NCBI RefSeq assembly: GCF_945859685.1
Contig: NC_079147.1
Coordinates: 266,590,572 to 266,654,571 of the forward strand
Direction of reading: 5' to 3'
From: Eupeodes corollae
Lineage: Eukaryota > Arthropoda > Insecta > Diptera > Syrphidae
Length of the DNA: 64,000 bases
The notes beneath the pieces are model-generated. The model was given only the letters and a program-made list of their open reading frames with translations, made no database searches and was not told where the DNA came from. Every line of letters starts with the position of its first letter. Positions within the stretch are counted from its first letter, which is position 1. Shown here in pieces: positions 47,095 through 58,100 of the stretch. Both the position numbers and the translations under genes were made by a program.

Positions 47095-48490
47095 GAGGAA
47101 GTTATTGTAATGGGTCCGATTTGTCAAATTTAAAATTTTGACATTTCTCGACATTTCAAGGTCCCTAGAGTCGAAATAAAAGATTTTTAGGAAGATGTCT
47201 GTGCGTGCGTGTGTACGTACGTTTTTTTCGTCGTCCATAGCTCAAGAACCAGAAGAGATATCTACTCCAAATAAATTTTGTTATACAGATAATAAGGCAG
47301 AAAGATGCAGAAAGGGCTCTCCACAAAATTGCGTGGGTGGTTTTTTACCATAGCAGTTTGAAAAAAAGGTGCAAATTTTGGTTAACCTTAAATATCTTAC
47401 GAACCAAAAACGCTAGAGACTTGAATTAAATTTTATATAATATATTGAAACGTGATACCAAAAAGGTATATTTTTTGAAAAAAATCAATATAACAGTTTT
47501 TTTTATAAATCAATAAAACTGAAAAAAAAAATTTGTCACCTACAAAATTTTACGACTGAAATATGATTTCATCTCTAAAACGATTTTGTGCAACGAAGAA
47601 TAATGTTTTTGACATCTGATAAAATTTTGAGAAAAAACTTATTGACAGTTTTTTTACAAAAAATAAAAACTTAAAAAAAATGTATAAAAGTTGGTAAAAA
47701 TTGATTTTCGACTCAAATATCTTTTCAAAACTTTGAGATATTGGCTTTAATTTACTTTTATCTTTTAAAACATCTTGTTTTCGACATTGAGTTAAAGTTT
47801 GAAAAAAATCGATAAGACAGTTTTTGTACACAAAATTAAAAACCAAAAAAAATATTAACAAAAGTTCGTAAAAAATGATTTTCGACTCAAATATCTTTCA
47901 AAAACTTTGAGATAATAGGTTCTAACTAATTTTTTCTAATAAGAAATATTGTTTTTAACATTAAGACAAATTTTGAGAAAAATCGAATTGACAGTTTTTT
48001 TACAAAAAATAAAAACCTGAAAAAAATGTATAAAAGTTTGTAAAAATTGATTTTCGACTCAAATATCTCTTCAAAAATTTTAAATATTGGCTTCAAACTA
48101 ATTTTCTCTTATAAGAAATATTGTTTTCACCATTTGGTAAAATTTTTAAAAAATTCGAATCGATAGTTTTTTTACAAAAAATAAAACTCTAAAAAAAAAC
48201 AATACCTACTAAAACTTGGTAAAAATTAACTTTCGGCTCAAATAGCTTTTCAACAATTAAAAATATTGGCTTCAAACTTATTTTATTTCAGAGAAAATAT
48301 TGTTTTCAATATTCAGTAATTTTTATATAAAAATCCAACAGTCCGTTTTTTTCATAAAAAATTAAATCTACAAAAAATAGTGCGCAAATTTGGTAAAAAT
48401 ACATATAGACAAACTTTTAAGCAAGACAAATTGACAGACGGGACGGGAAGTTATCAGTGTGGGTCGCATCCCAGCCTCTTTTTATTATTA
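47095..48490 (+). mobile_element. HINE (DINE-1/Helentron-like) repeat, full-length copy B
   Basis: Best complete member. The 5-prime hairpin aacttcccagaggaagtt is at 47096. A conserved leader of about 450 bp follows, with an acgtacg-rich spot at 47210. Five tandem units come next, with gacagtttttt-type markers near 47643, 47815, 47988, 48162 and 48338 (period about 173 bp). The 3-prime block gggaagttatcagtgtgggt cgcatccc is at 48445-48474, in which gggaagtt is the inverse of the 5-prime aacttccc. No coding capacity was found. Confidence 0.75.
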
Positions 48491-51400
48491 TAATTTTGAA
48501 CTTAGTTTGGAAATTTCGACAGAACTTATTCTCACAGTAAGTGAAAAATTTAAATGGAAGAAGATTTTATTCCTTCCTGATTTTTTTATGTTTGAATGTA
48601 GTAAATATGTTCAAATCTCAAGACCAATTTCTCCACAAAAAAACAGCTTACATTTCTTTCTATTTCAAATAGATTTGTTCGTGCAATATTTTTCATTTAA
48701 AATTAATTTGTGTGCTCTTAAACTAGATAAATCAACTTGCATTCGAAATATAAGGAGAATGCAATAAAACGCATCAATTTGTCATCACATTTTCAAATCA
48801 AGACCTCATGTGGATATTGAATCGACTTAGTTGATATTTTAATTAAACAATTTGTACAATTCGCTAGAGGAGCTTCGTAATTCAATATCTTATGCATTTT
48901 TACATTATGAGAGAGAAAACGTTCACATGCAACCATGATATTTTATATATGCGAGCCTTGAGACTGAGAGCTCACTTATATAATATGTACATAGATATAG
49001 ATACGACTTATTAAGCTATATTACATAGGTATGTTTTATACTTTGCCATACTCAGTGCTCATACTCTGGATGGTCAAAAGCGATCAACTGCAATGACCAA
49101 GGACCACAAGGAAGGTGCATATACGAGTATGTAGAATAATTGATTTGTCTTCCATGTTGACAGAATAAATTTTCCACGCTGTCTACGCTCCTGTTCGTAG
49201 GCATATAATGTAGATATACCAATTGGGTGTCAGGATTAATGTTCCTAGAAATTGCAATCAGCAGCATACTTCTTGAATTTGCAACCTATTGTATGTATAT
49301 GATGCGGTGCAGTCCTTCTTCGCTGCATGCTGCATATGTAAGGTATTGTTGCAAAATAGGTTTTTATCTGCAGTTTACAAAATCGAGAGAACTGCTATAT
49401 GTATCTTGCGGATTGCGGTTGCGTGTCCTAGTCCTATCTTCCATAAAAGGGGCAACAGCATGACGATTTCATACGGCGGTGGTGGCCAGCCGACATTTAC
49501 TAATTGCTACTCTATCGCTCCCACTCTTTCTCTAGAATCTAGTCTTAGATGTCTGCACGCTTTTGAAAATATTTAATTTGGTGTAATAAATGGCATTATT
49601 GCGGTTGGGGGTGCCGCGAATTTTCAAAACTGGTGTGGATTTCCAATGGAGTGATTTACTCACAGTAGGAATTCTTTAGTTAATGGCGATGTAATGTTTA
49701 CTCCGAACATATGCCTCCGATTAAGTTCGACTGAAGATCATGTTATACTGAATTATTATGCAGCAAATTTACAAAGAACATGAAAATGACAAAAAGCTTA
49801 TGTTAATGAATCAAAACGAGATAACTCCGGAACACCTGTTTTAAAATGAAAAAGGCACAGGTCACTGTCAACATCATCTCAGAATTCAATTTTGTTCGAT
49901 CCCGCACATTCACTTCTGGGGAGATACCTTTATGGCAGTGATGCAGTCTGATGCATGCTCAAAGGTATATAATTATCGTCTCAGCTCCATGGTTAAATGA
50001 CATCGATTTGTGACCTTCTGGGGGGCTCAATCGGTTTTATAATAATAAGTATTATGTATTCATAGTACGTATTTGAGATGCAATTTCAATCTTAAATTTT
50101 TATCTTAATGGGTTGATCATGTTAAAGCAGTCGAAGTCGAAGATTGGTTTGATAAAAATCAAAACACCTGTTCCCTGCGATGTAGCATCGATTTTGTCAG
50201 AGGGCACTCTCGATGTTTACTTTTTTGTTTTTAATTTCAAAACTGTCACCTTGAAGGATTATCTACCTAGAGTCTATGCTAAATGACTTATAGAGTTAAT
50301 GTGTTTAGACCCGCCATTTTTGTATGAAACAATATTTTCAATGGTTCCTTATGATGATCTTGATACTTTTAGAAACTTGAATAAAAAGCTGAATGACTTC
50401 AACATGGACCAAAGATGTATTTTAAAGGTTGTTTTACTTCTGATTAGGGGGTTTAACAGCCAATCGTCTTTGTAAAATGTACCTAAGTGAATTTATATTT
50501 GACTTTATTAATTTAATTTTTTTATAAAGCCCCATAAAATCTAAGCTCATTTCTGAAAACTCCAATATTAATTGAAAAAAAAAACAAGTAATTTTTAAAT
50601 AAACAAATTAATAAAATCAAGAATCTCTCTAAAAAACAAACATTGCACATAAATGTATCTAAAAATTAAATATTTCAGTGTCATCATCAACTGCTGAGCT
50701 TCAATCAAGTCTTTCTTTTTTATGTCTGATGTGTCTTTTCGCCTTGTCATCCGATACGACCTTCAATTTAAATTTGTTAAACAAACAAAAGCCCCCCTAC
50801 AGTGTTTGTTAGTTTGTATAGATGGCATAAAAATGTTCTTTCAATTAAAGCATCAAAACATCACAAAAAGATCTTAAACAAAATAAAAATAGCTAACATG
50901 GTTTTTGGTTGAGGGACAGCGCGAGATCTCCAGCTGTGAAATGTTTGCCAAATTTATTGTACTCTTATTTGTTGTGGATTCTTAGCTGCACAACTTTTTT
51001 GTTGTATTTATAAATTTGTTTTTGTTTTTGTTTTTTAAACAAAAATTATGAGATCCATAAATGCCCTTGTTCAATGAATGAGTTCTTGTCGACATGATTC
51101 AAAAATTGTATCCTCCGGTCATCGTGTGAATATAAAAATGTTGTCTTAATCTAATCAAACAATTAAAAAAATTCGCTTATATTGATTAAGCAACAAACTC
51201 AGTCAATACACATGAAAGATGCTCCTTTATTGAATATGTTTAGCCTTCACCTAATAAGTTTAAACCATTACACGCAAAGCAATTAACACCTGAAAGTCAT
51301 GAGAAGGTGACTCAAGGAGGAACGTTGATCCAAGTTCTTGGAAGACTGGAACGCTGTATGATTTTGACTGTGCATGAAATGGATGAAACGTTAGCTCTCC

Positions 51401-52029
51401 AAATCAAAATTTGTTTCATCTTCTCACGAACATTGGTGAAGCCCTGTGCAAATACATGACAAGGAAAGTGCACGGTACCATTTTATATTTCCTTGTTGAT
51501 TTTTATTTCAAATCCGTTGGATGCAAAAATGTTGATAAAATTAAAAGAGAGTGGATTTTCAAAAATTTTGTTTTATTAAGATAATTTAAGAAACATACCC
51601 TGTACTCAAAAAATGTAAGAAAAAAAAGAGTAGAAACAGAGAGTTTTCAAAACAAAAAGTTATTTTTTTATAAAACAATTTTTAAAAAGAAAGAGAATTT
51701 TTTTTAAAATATCATATACGGCCATTGAAAAAAATCACCACCTTTATATGTTTAATAGTTATAGAAGTGATCTAATTTGTTTTCAATGTTATAGAGTAAA
51801 GTATGTATATAGTATTGAAACAATTATTATTTTTTTTAATTATTGATTTAAAATAGCACAGAAATAAGAACTTAGCATTTCTTTAAAACTTTTTTGTTAT
51901 ATCGATTAAAACATAGTTAACAAAAATAAAATTTAATTTAATTTTTGATTACTGGAAAAGTAATTGTTACTGTTTTTTTGCTCATTACTTTGAACAAATT
52001 CAATTATAATTACAATTACTTTTTTCTCT
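48491..52029. other. No gene seen; balanced island at 48.9-50.1 kb
   Basis: 48900-50100 is of balanced composition. The frames 49227-49463 and 49289-49576 are open without domains. The rest is AT-rich, with long A/T runs around 51600-51850. Confidence 0.35.
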
Positions 52030-54325
52030 AAACCCGCATCCGTCTATCGACTCCTACTCTTACCTCACCGCGTGTAAAATAGGGTGCCGAGTACCTCAAA
52101 AGGAAAGTTGTTGCGGTTACAAACGAGAGAGGGGGAAAAGATGTTTCCACTAAGGCACCACCATTTATTCAGACGGGTGCGAAGGAATTACCGAGATGGA
52201 ATCAACGGTTGCGTCTATGCTTCCAGTTAGGGTGAACTACTTAGTGAAAACTATGTGGGGCTTCTCCGACATATTCGGAGACAATGCCTGTTAGAAACAG
52301 GTTATCCGGCTCCCCGTCTTTGGAGTTAAACTAAGTATCCGGACCTCAAGGTTGGGGGTTGTGCCATCGGGGTAAATTTCAGACCACCTAAAAATATCCT
52401 AGTTGCGAAGACGAACCAAGCAACCTAAATAAGGACATCGAATCCTGGATATATAACTGGAATGTTAGGTAACTTAAATGAGCAAGTTCAGCCGAACAGT
52501 TCGCGGAAGCCCTAAACTCCTGCAAGCCAGATATTACCGCCATCTAAGAAATGCGATGGGATGGACCGGTAGAACGAAAATTTAAAAAAAAAAGTTGATG
52601 TATGCTAAGGCAACTTCTGCCAAGAACAAAGACACCGACTGTTTGAGTGTGGATTTGTTATTGGAACTACCCTCAAGAAAAAAGTCCTGAATTTCAACAG
52701 TGTGAGCGAGCATCACGGTTAAATTTGCAAAGATAAGCCTAAAACTACGCAACGGATTCAGCCTGGATGATTTCGCTGCGGCGCGCGTGAGAAGTCCCGA
52801 TAGCTAGTACGCAGCTCAAGCATCTTGATATCCAGAAAGGGACATGCAAATCTCCTCATCTATCAGCTGTCAATTAGATTGACCACATTGCGAACGATGC
52901 ACGACACTTCTGCAGCATACAGGATGTCCGATCATTCTGAGGGGTCAACATTGATCGAATTCTACAGAGACTGACTTAAGAAGTCCTATGCTTCCTGCAT
53001 TAAGCAATGAAAACCATTGGAACTATTGTCTTGCAGCCATCAGAGATGTCAAATCTGAAGTGCTAGGTTTCACACTACCCCCTACAGCGAAACCTCTAGA
53101 CAACAAATGGTGGCAACCGACGCAGCTAAGAAACAGGCATACCAAACGGCACTGCACAGAAGGATCAGATCTTTGAGCAGAAAAGTAGAGAGGAACACCT
53201 GCTTCTTAGATGAAAAAAAGGGAGCCTGAAAAGCGTGAGATCAAGGAGATACAGGGATGTCACAACATGAATGAGGTTCTTATATTTAACCAAAAGGTAC
53301 AAAAAACACATTCCAAGGGTACAAGCCACAAAAGAAGCCCGTAGAGACGATCAGGGGAACATTGTAGTAGAATCACAGTCAATGCTGAGAATATGGAAAA
53401 ACCATTTCTCTAAATTATATAACAGCGATGACACCCCGAATTCCGCTGTTAGGAAGATAGAGCCACTCAACCTACACGAAACAGAAGAATAATTCCGCCT
53501 ACCTGACCTCGGCGAAGTAAAGATAGCTATATCAAAACTGATGTCTAACAAATCTACTGGAGCTGACAGCATTGCTGTGGAATTATTAAAAGCAGCAGGT
53601 GATGACATGGTAAGTCGGAAGAAACCATGCCCAAAGAGTGCAATCCCAAAATAGTTTGCCCAATACACAACAAAGTAGACCATTTTAATTTCGCCAACTA
53701 TAGAGGCATCAGTCTATTGAAAATCCTTCTGTCGTTTTATGTTAACGTCTGAAACCATTCGTCAACAACCTGATAGGGTCGTATCAGTGTGGCTTCAGAC
53801 CTGGAAATTCCATCAGTAACCAAATTTTCACATTTTGGCAGATCTTGGAGAAAACCCAGGAACTTGAAAACGATACCCACCATCTCTATAGGAAAGAGCT
53901 TTACAGAACAATGTCTTGTTTTGAGATCCCTGTCAAACTTATCCGTTTATGCAGAATAACGGTATAGAATTCACACCGCTCTATCTCACCGATGCATTTG
54001 ATGTCAAAAAAGACATCAAAATCATCGGTAGACAAAGTCAAGGACTTTGTCTACATAGGCGCAGCTATAACTTCAGACAACGATACCAGCACCAGCGCTG
54101 AAATGAAATGAAGAATAACTCTTGTAAATTGCTGCTTCTTTGGACTTAGAAGTAAACTCGATCATCTAAAATCATCATCTGTAGGACTCTCGGGTTTTAA
54201 TTTATGGCGTTTTGGCTTGGACACTGTCAAAAAAGGATGAGAGCGTCTTAGAATGCTACGAGAAAATTTTTTCGGTTGATGTTTGGTCCCGTCTGCATAG
54301 ATGGAGAGTGGAGGAGAAGAAACGG
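52030..54325 (+). mobile_element. RTE retrotransposon, 5-prime part with UTR, endonuclease and RT pieces
   Basis: The only RTE here with its 5-prime region. A UTR with gggtgccgag and ccggctccccgtctttgg runs to about 52450. Next is an APE-type endonuclease in broken frames: WNVR.LNEQ, ALNSCKPDITAI (52470), LDIQKGTCKSPHLS and IDHIANDARHFCSIQDV (52830-52930). Then come NHWNYCLAAIRD, the linker NIVVESQSMLRIWKNHFSKL (53360), LMSNKSTGADSIAVELLKAA, and CGFRPG, HHLYRKELYRTM and VKLIRLCRITV (53940). RT motifs B and C are deleted: sequence jumps to VKDFVYIGAAITSDN (54030), then FGPVCIDGEWRRRNG (54280). A Mutator-like element is inserted there, and the last codons reappear at 58012. Confidence 0.8.
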
Positions 54326-54640
54326 CTCCCGGAAATTACGCCAGAATTTTTTTTTGGAAAAAACGCCAGAAAATGTTTTCTGCTTTAAATTAGAAAAAGA
54401 AGCAGAATTTTTTGTGGAAAATAAGCCAGAAACATTGGAAATTATGCAAGACAGAAATGGAAAAAAACCAGAAACCAAAAGGTAAATTAGGCCAGAAAAC
54501 CAATTGATATATTCTGTCCTAATTTCCTACTATCAATTTTGAAAAAAATCCAGAAAATGTTTTGCATTTTAAAAGTCGCTACTTGGTCAATATTGTAGAC
54601 ATTTTATTACAACAGGAAAAAACAGCCCCTGACATACATC

Positions 54641-54718
54641 CGCGGGGGGGGCGGTAGCGGTCGCGGTGCGGCCATGGCGTTGCGGACGCGGCGCGCGTGG
54701 CCATGGCGTTGCCACGCA
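54641..54718. repeat. GC-rich patch with a duplicated 14-mer
   Basis: Very GC-rich compared with its surroundings. ggccatggcgttgc occurs twice (54670 and 54699), with a run of eight G at 54645. It lies between the RING exon and the left end of the MULE. Confidence 0.7.
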
Positions 54719-54797
54719 AAAAATTACTAAAGTTTTCAATAATTTTTTTATTTGTAAAAAATTATTTAACAAAATAGAAAAGAACAAAATATTTTTA

Positions 54798-55045
54798 TTA
54801 AATGTAAACTTGCAAAGTGTCTGCTACGATTTCCCGAGAGCATGGACATTTGTAATTTTCGTTTGAATCTGCAACTGCTTGATCTTGCAACTTTAAGTTG
54901 CACTCCGAGCATATTTTCAAATGTCTGCACGGCAATAACACAACGTTTGGTGGAAGGACCTGACATATAATACATAATATTACATCCGCTTCTTTTACGT
55001 CTTCAGGATGTTCCTCCTCTTCTTCTTCCTCGTCAGAGTAAACGT
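54798..55045 (-). pseudogene. RING-finger (C3HC4) exon within the MULE
   Basis: Minus strand: an acidic run YSDEEEEEEEHPEDVKEAD, then VILCIICQVLPPNVVLLPCR, HLKICSECNLKLQ and NYKCPCSREIVADTLQVYI, then a stop at 54798 overlapped by AATAAA. The spacing C-x2-C, C-x-H, C-x2-C, C-x-C is that of a C-terminal, IAP-like C3HC4 RING, typical of E3 ubiquitin ligases. All zinc ligands are present. Immediately upstream the frame has TAA TGA before the ttttctag acceptor, so one frameshift separates it from the previous exon. It is probably the tail of the element's own protein; capture from a host gene is the alternative. Confidence 0.65.
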
Positions 55046-55116
55046 TCCAACATCATTAGAATCTAGAAAAGTGCATAGAAATTATTTTAAAAATACGATT
55101 ATTAATTAAAAAACAA

Positions 55117-55343
55117 AAACCTTCGAAAACGTCATCGAACGACTCCATATCTGTGCATATACAGTTTTTTTCGTACACCATCCTGTTGAGAAACATGATT
55201 GGTGTTATCTTTTTGTCTGCCAAAAGTTGGCTTGCTTCTTTAATTTTCACGCTTTTATCTTTGTATATTTTTTTCTTATGGTATATATTTAACGTTGACT
55301 CAGATTTTTTGACTTCAGCAAAGAAATTGGGTATTCGTACATT
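55117..55343 (-). pseudogene. Exon upstream of the RING exon in the MULE
   Basis: Minus strand: NVRIPNFFAEVKKSESTLNI, YHKKKIYKDKSVKIKEASQL, LADKKITPIMFLNRMVYEKN and CICTDMESFDDVFEG, ending at a GTTTTT donor (55116). A plausible intron of about 70 nt leads to the RING exon. It is lysine-rich and helical-looking, and I do not recognise its family. Its 5-prime side is cut by the HINE inserted at 55344. Confidence 0.5.
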
Positions 55344-56885
55344 TTTAACTTCCCATAGGAAGCTCGATGTTTCAAGGTCCCTAGAGTCGAAATAAAAGAT
55401 TTTTAAAAAGATGTCTGTTCGTGCGTGTGTACGTACGTTCGTACGTCCGTACGTCCGTACGTCCGTACGTCCGTACGTCCGTACGTTCGCGACGTTATTT
55501 TCGTCCTCCATAGCTCAAGAACCAGAAGAGATATCAACTTCAAAAAAATGTTGTTATACAAATAATAAGGCAGATAGATGCAGAAAGGGACCTCAAGAAA
55601 ATTGCGTGGGTGGTTTTTTTACCATAGCAGTTTGAAAAAAAAGTGAAAATTTTGGTTAACCCTAAATATCTTACGAACCAAAAATGCTAGAGACTTGAAT
55701 TAAATTTTATATAATATATTGTAATATGATACCAAACAGTATATTATTTGAAAAAAATCAATATAACGGTTTTTTTATAAATCAATAAAACTGAAAAAAA
55801 AATTGGTCACCTTCAAAATTTTACGACTGAAATATGAGTTCATCTCCAAAACAATTTTGTGCAACGACGAATAATGTTTTTGACATCTGGCAAAATTTTG
55901 AGAAAAATCTAGTTGACAGTTTTTTTTTATAAAAAATAAAAATCTAAAAAAAAACATTACTCAAAGTTCGTAAAAATTGAATATCGATTCAAATATCTTA
56001 TTAAAAACGTGAAATTTAGGCTTCAAGCTTATTTTATCTTATAAAAAATATTGTTTTCAACATTCTGAAAATGGTTGAGAAAAATCGAATTGACAGCTTT
56101 TTTACAAAAAAATAAAAACCTAAAAAAAAATGTATAAAAGTTGGTAAAAATTGATTTTCGACTCAAATATCTTTTCAAAACTTTGAGATAATGTCTTTAA
56201 CTTACTTTTATCTTTCAAAGAATATGTTTGTCAACATTCAGTAAAATTTTGAAAAAACATCGAATGTACAGTTTTTTTACAAAAAATTAAAAACCGAACT
56301 AAAATTAACAAAAGTTGGTAAAAAATGATTTTTGATTTAAATATCTTTTACAAAATATGAGATAAAAGCTTCTATTTAAGTTTTTCTTATAAGATATATT
56401 GTTTTCAACATTCGAACAAAATTTGGAAAAAGTCAAATTGACAGTTTTTCTACAAAAAATAAAACTCTAAAAAAAACAATACTAAAACTTGGTAAAAATT
56501 TATTTTCGACTCAAAAAGCTTTTCAAAAATTTTAAATATTGGTTTCAAACTAATTTTATCTTATAAGAAATATTGTTTTCATTATTCAGTAAAATTTTGA
56601 AAAAAATCGAATTGACAGTTTTTTTTACAAAAAATAAAACTATAAAAAAAAAACAATACTAAAACTTGGTAAAAGTTTATTTTCGACTAAAATAGCTTTT
56701 TAAAAATTAAAAACATTGGCTTCAAACTTATTTTATTTCACAGAAAATATTGTTTTCAATATTCAGTAATTTTTATATAAAAATCCAACAGTCCGCTTTT
56801 TCATAAGAAATAAAATTCTACAAAAAATAGTACGCAACTTTGGTAAAAGTTCAAACTTTTAAGCAAGACAAATCGACAGACGGAT
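55344..56885 (+). mobile_element. HINE repeat, copy C, inside the MULE
   Basis: Starts with ttaacttcccataggaag. About 60 bp of the leader is missing after it. Then tcaaggtccctagagtcg and an expanded cgtacgtc microsatellite (55428-55487) follow. The leader gives way to six tandem units of about 175 bp, with markers near 55912, 56089, 56267, 56440, 56608 and 56786. It ends at cgacagacgg (56880) without the usual 3-prime hairpin. Confidence 0.75.
55428..55487. repeat. (CGTACGTC)n microsatellite inside HINE copy C
   Basis: About seven units of cgtacgtc with t/c variation. In other copies the same site is only one or two units long (for example 47210 and 60715). Confidence 0.85.
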
Positions 56886-57420
56886 GCACGTTCATAATCT
56901 GTCATTATTGAGTGTGGTTCCAATTTGAAAATGCATGTTTCTATGTATGAAAACAGTTTAGTGTAGCAAAGCTCTGATTTTTTAGTCATAAGCACAAAAA
57001 AAAACTGGATATATCTGTAAAAAGGTTTAGAATAGTAAAAGATAATTAGTTTTTAGTTCAACATGGAAATAACGTTTTGGTGTTATGCCTTAAATCACAT
57101 GCTCGAAGTAGTGTATATGGATAATAATAAGTTGTTTAAAGCAACCAATGGGAACAATTATAAATGTTTAATCGATGATGAATACACGATTGGAGGCAGA
57201 AATATTTTCTTGTATTAAATCCAAAATCATTTCCGACGCAAAAATACAAAATGCAAAATCATTTTCTTGGATGCGAGGTTGATCCACGTGTTTAGTTGTA
57301 CCATAATCATTCCAAATAGACTCCTTCTGAAAGGCTTCAACAACTTCTACTGGCGACTTTGGGAACGAGACAAAAATTTTGCTGGTCAAGTATCTTAACC
57401 CTATTTCAATTTTTGAAAAA
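56886..57420 (-). pseudogene. MULE transposase fragment
   Basis: Minus strand from 57395: TSKIFVSFPKSPVEVVEAFQ, KESIWNDYGTTKHVD, ENDFAFCIFASEMILDLIQE and NISASNRVFIID, then a stop where DGTF is expected. It continues TFIIVPIGCFKQLIIIHIHY and FEHVI, then another stop. The pattern (FPKS..EVV, F.Y.IFASE, I..NRVFIDGTF..VP..F.QLIIIH) is the N-terminal part of the MULE transposase domain, including the first catalytic aspartate. 56886-57060 is unrecognised. Confidence 0.7.
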
Positions 57421-57839
57421 TTTATTTTTGATGTAGCTTGTTGATTACTACAAATAATTTAGTTTTAAATACTTTTTTAGTAATTATCTTTCATACATTC
57501 ACTTTTTATTTTGTTAAGAACTTTTAACTCTTCGTAAAAGCTTTTTTGGTCACCATGATTATGCTCAATACATTTTTTTACTTTCATGTATAGTCCATCA
57601 CACAGCATCATTTTTGCTTTACAATTATTAACATAGCTAATATTCACCACATTGTTCTTATAACAATATTTTTTTTATATAATTGTTTCTGTTCGAGAAT
57701 ATATAAAAGTTTCACAACGTCAATGATGAATTCGCGAAAGCAACTAAACAATAATTTTTACAATAGATGATAGAGACAAGGAATGTGTAGTAAAACTGTT
57801 TATTTATTACAACAATGTATACAAAATACAGTTTTCTGG
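57421..57839. other. MULE interior, no coding recognised
   Basis: AT-rich stretch between the transposase piece and the right inverted end; it probably includes the original N-terminal coding region, now unreadable. Confidence 0.3.
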
Positions 57840-58010
57840 CTTTTTTCCAAATATTTTTTTTTTGCCTTTTGCCCATTTCTGTAAATGAAAAAAACGCCAG
57901 AAAATTTTTAGGAAAAAAAGCCTGAAATTCCGAAATTTTGCCAGAAAAATTTGGGATTTTTTCCTAGGAAAAAAAGCCAGAATTTTGTATGAAGAATTTT
58001 CTGGCGTTAG

Positions 58011-58100
58011 CTACCTAGGGACCGAGATGGCTGGAGACGCATGTTGGTTGATTTGTAGGTCCCTTCCGGACTGATTTTGTGGTGTTTAAGAAGAAAACTA
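58011..58100 (+). mobile_element. RTE 3-prime end (continuation from 54325)
   Basis: Frame gives RDRDGWRRMLVDL, the RTE C-terminus. It is followed by ggtcccttccggactg and a tttaagaag-type end that aligns with the family 3-prime tail (ggacctgggc.. on the other copies). It closes the element begun at 52030. Confidence 0.65.

Larger units (their letters stand above)
54326..58010 (-). mobile_element. Mutator-like (MULE) DNA transposon inserted in the RTE
   Basis: Long irregular inverted ends are built from repeats of acgccagaa plus A/T-rich spacers: left 54336-54570, right 57840-58009 (inverted as ttctggcgt). Inside, on the minus strand, are a MULE transposase piece (57060-57420), another exon (55117-55340) and a RING-finger exon (54798-55045). 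A HINE copy (55344-56885) splits it. The RTE C-terminus continues on both sides, so the insertion site is clear, but I see no clean 8-10-bp target duplication. Ends made of short tandem repeats recall foldback/NOF-type MULEs; that affiliation is inference. Confidence 0.65.

Noticed and set aside
47550..47861. 103-codon frame in HINE copy B
   Set aside because: Frame across the 175-bp tandem units. The same 'protein' repeats with each unit and shows no coding constraint.
55345..55511. N-terminal part of a 151-codon minus frame rich in VRTYGRT/RTHARTD
   Set aside because: It is translation of the HINE leader and its cgtacgtc microsatellite. Only the part above (55117-55343) belongs to the MULE exon.
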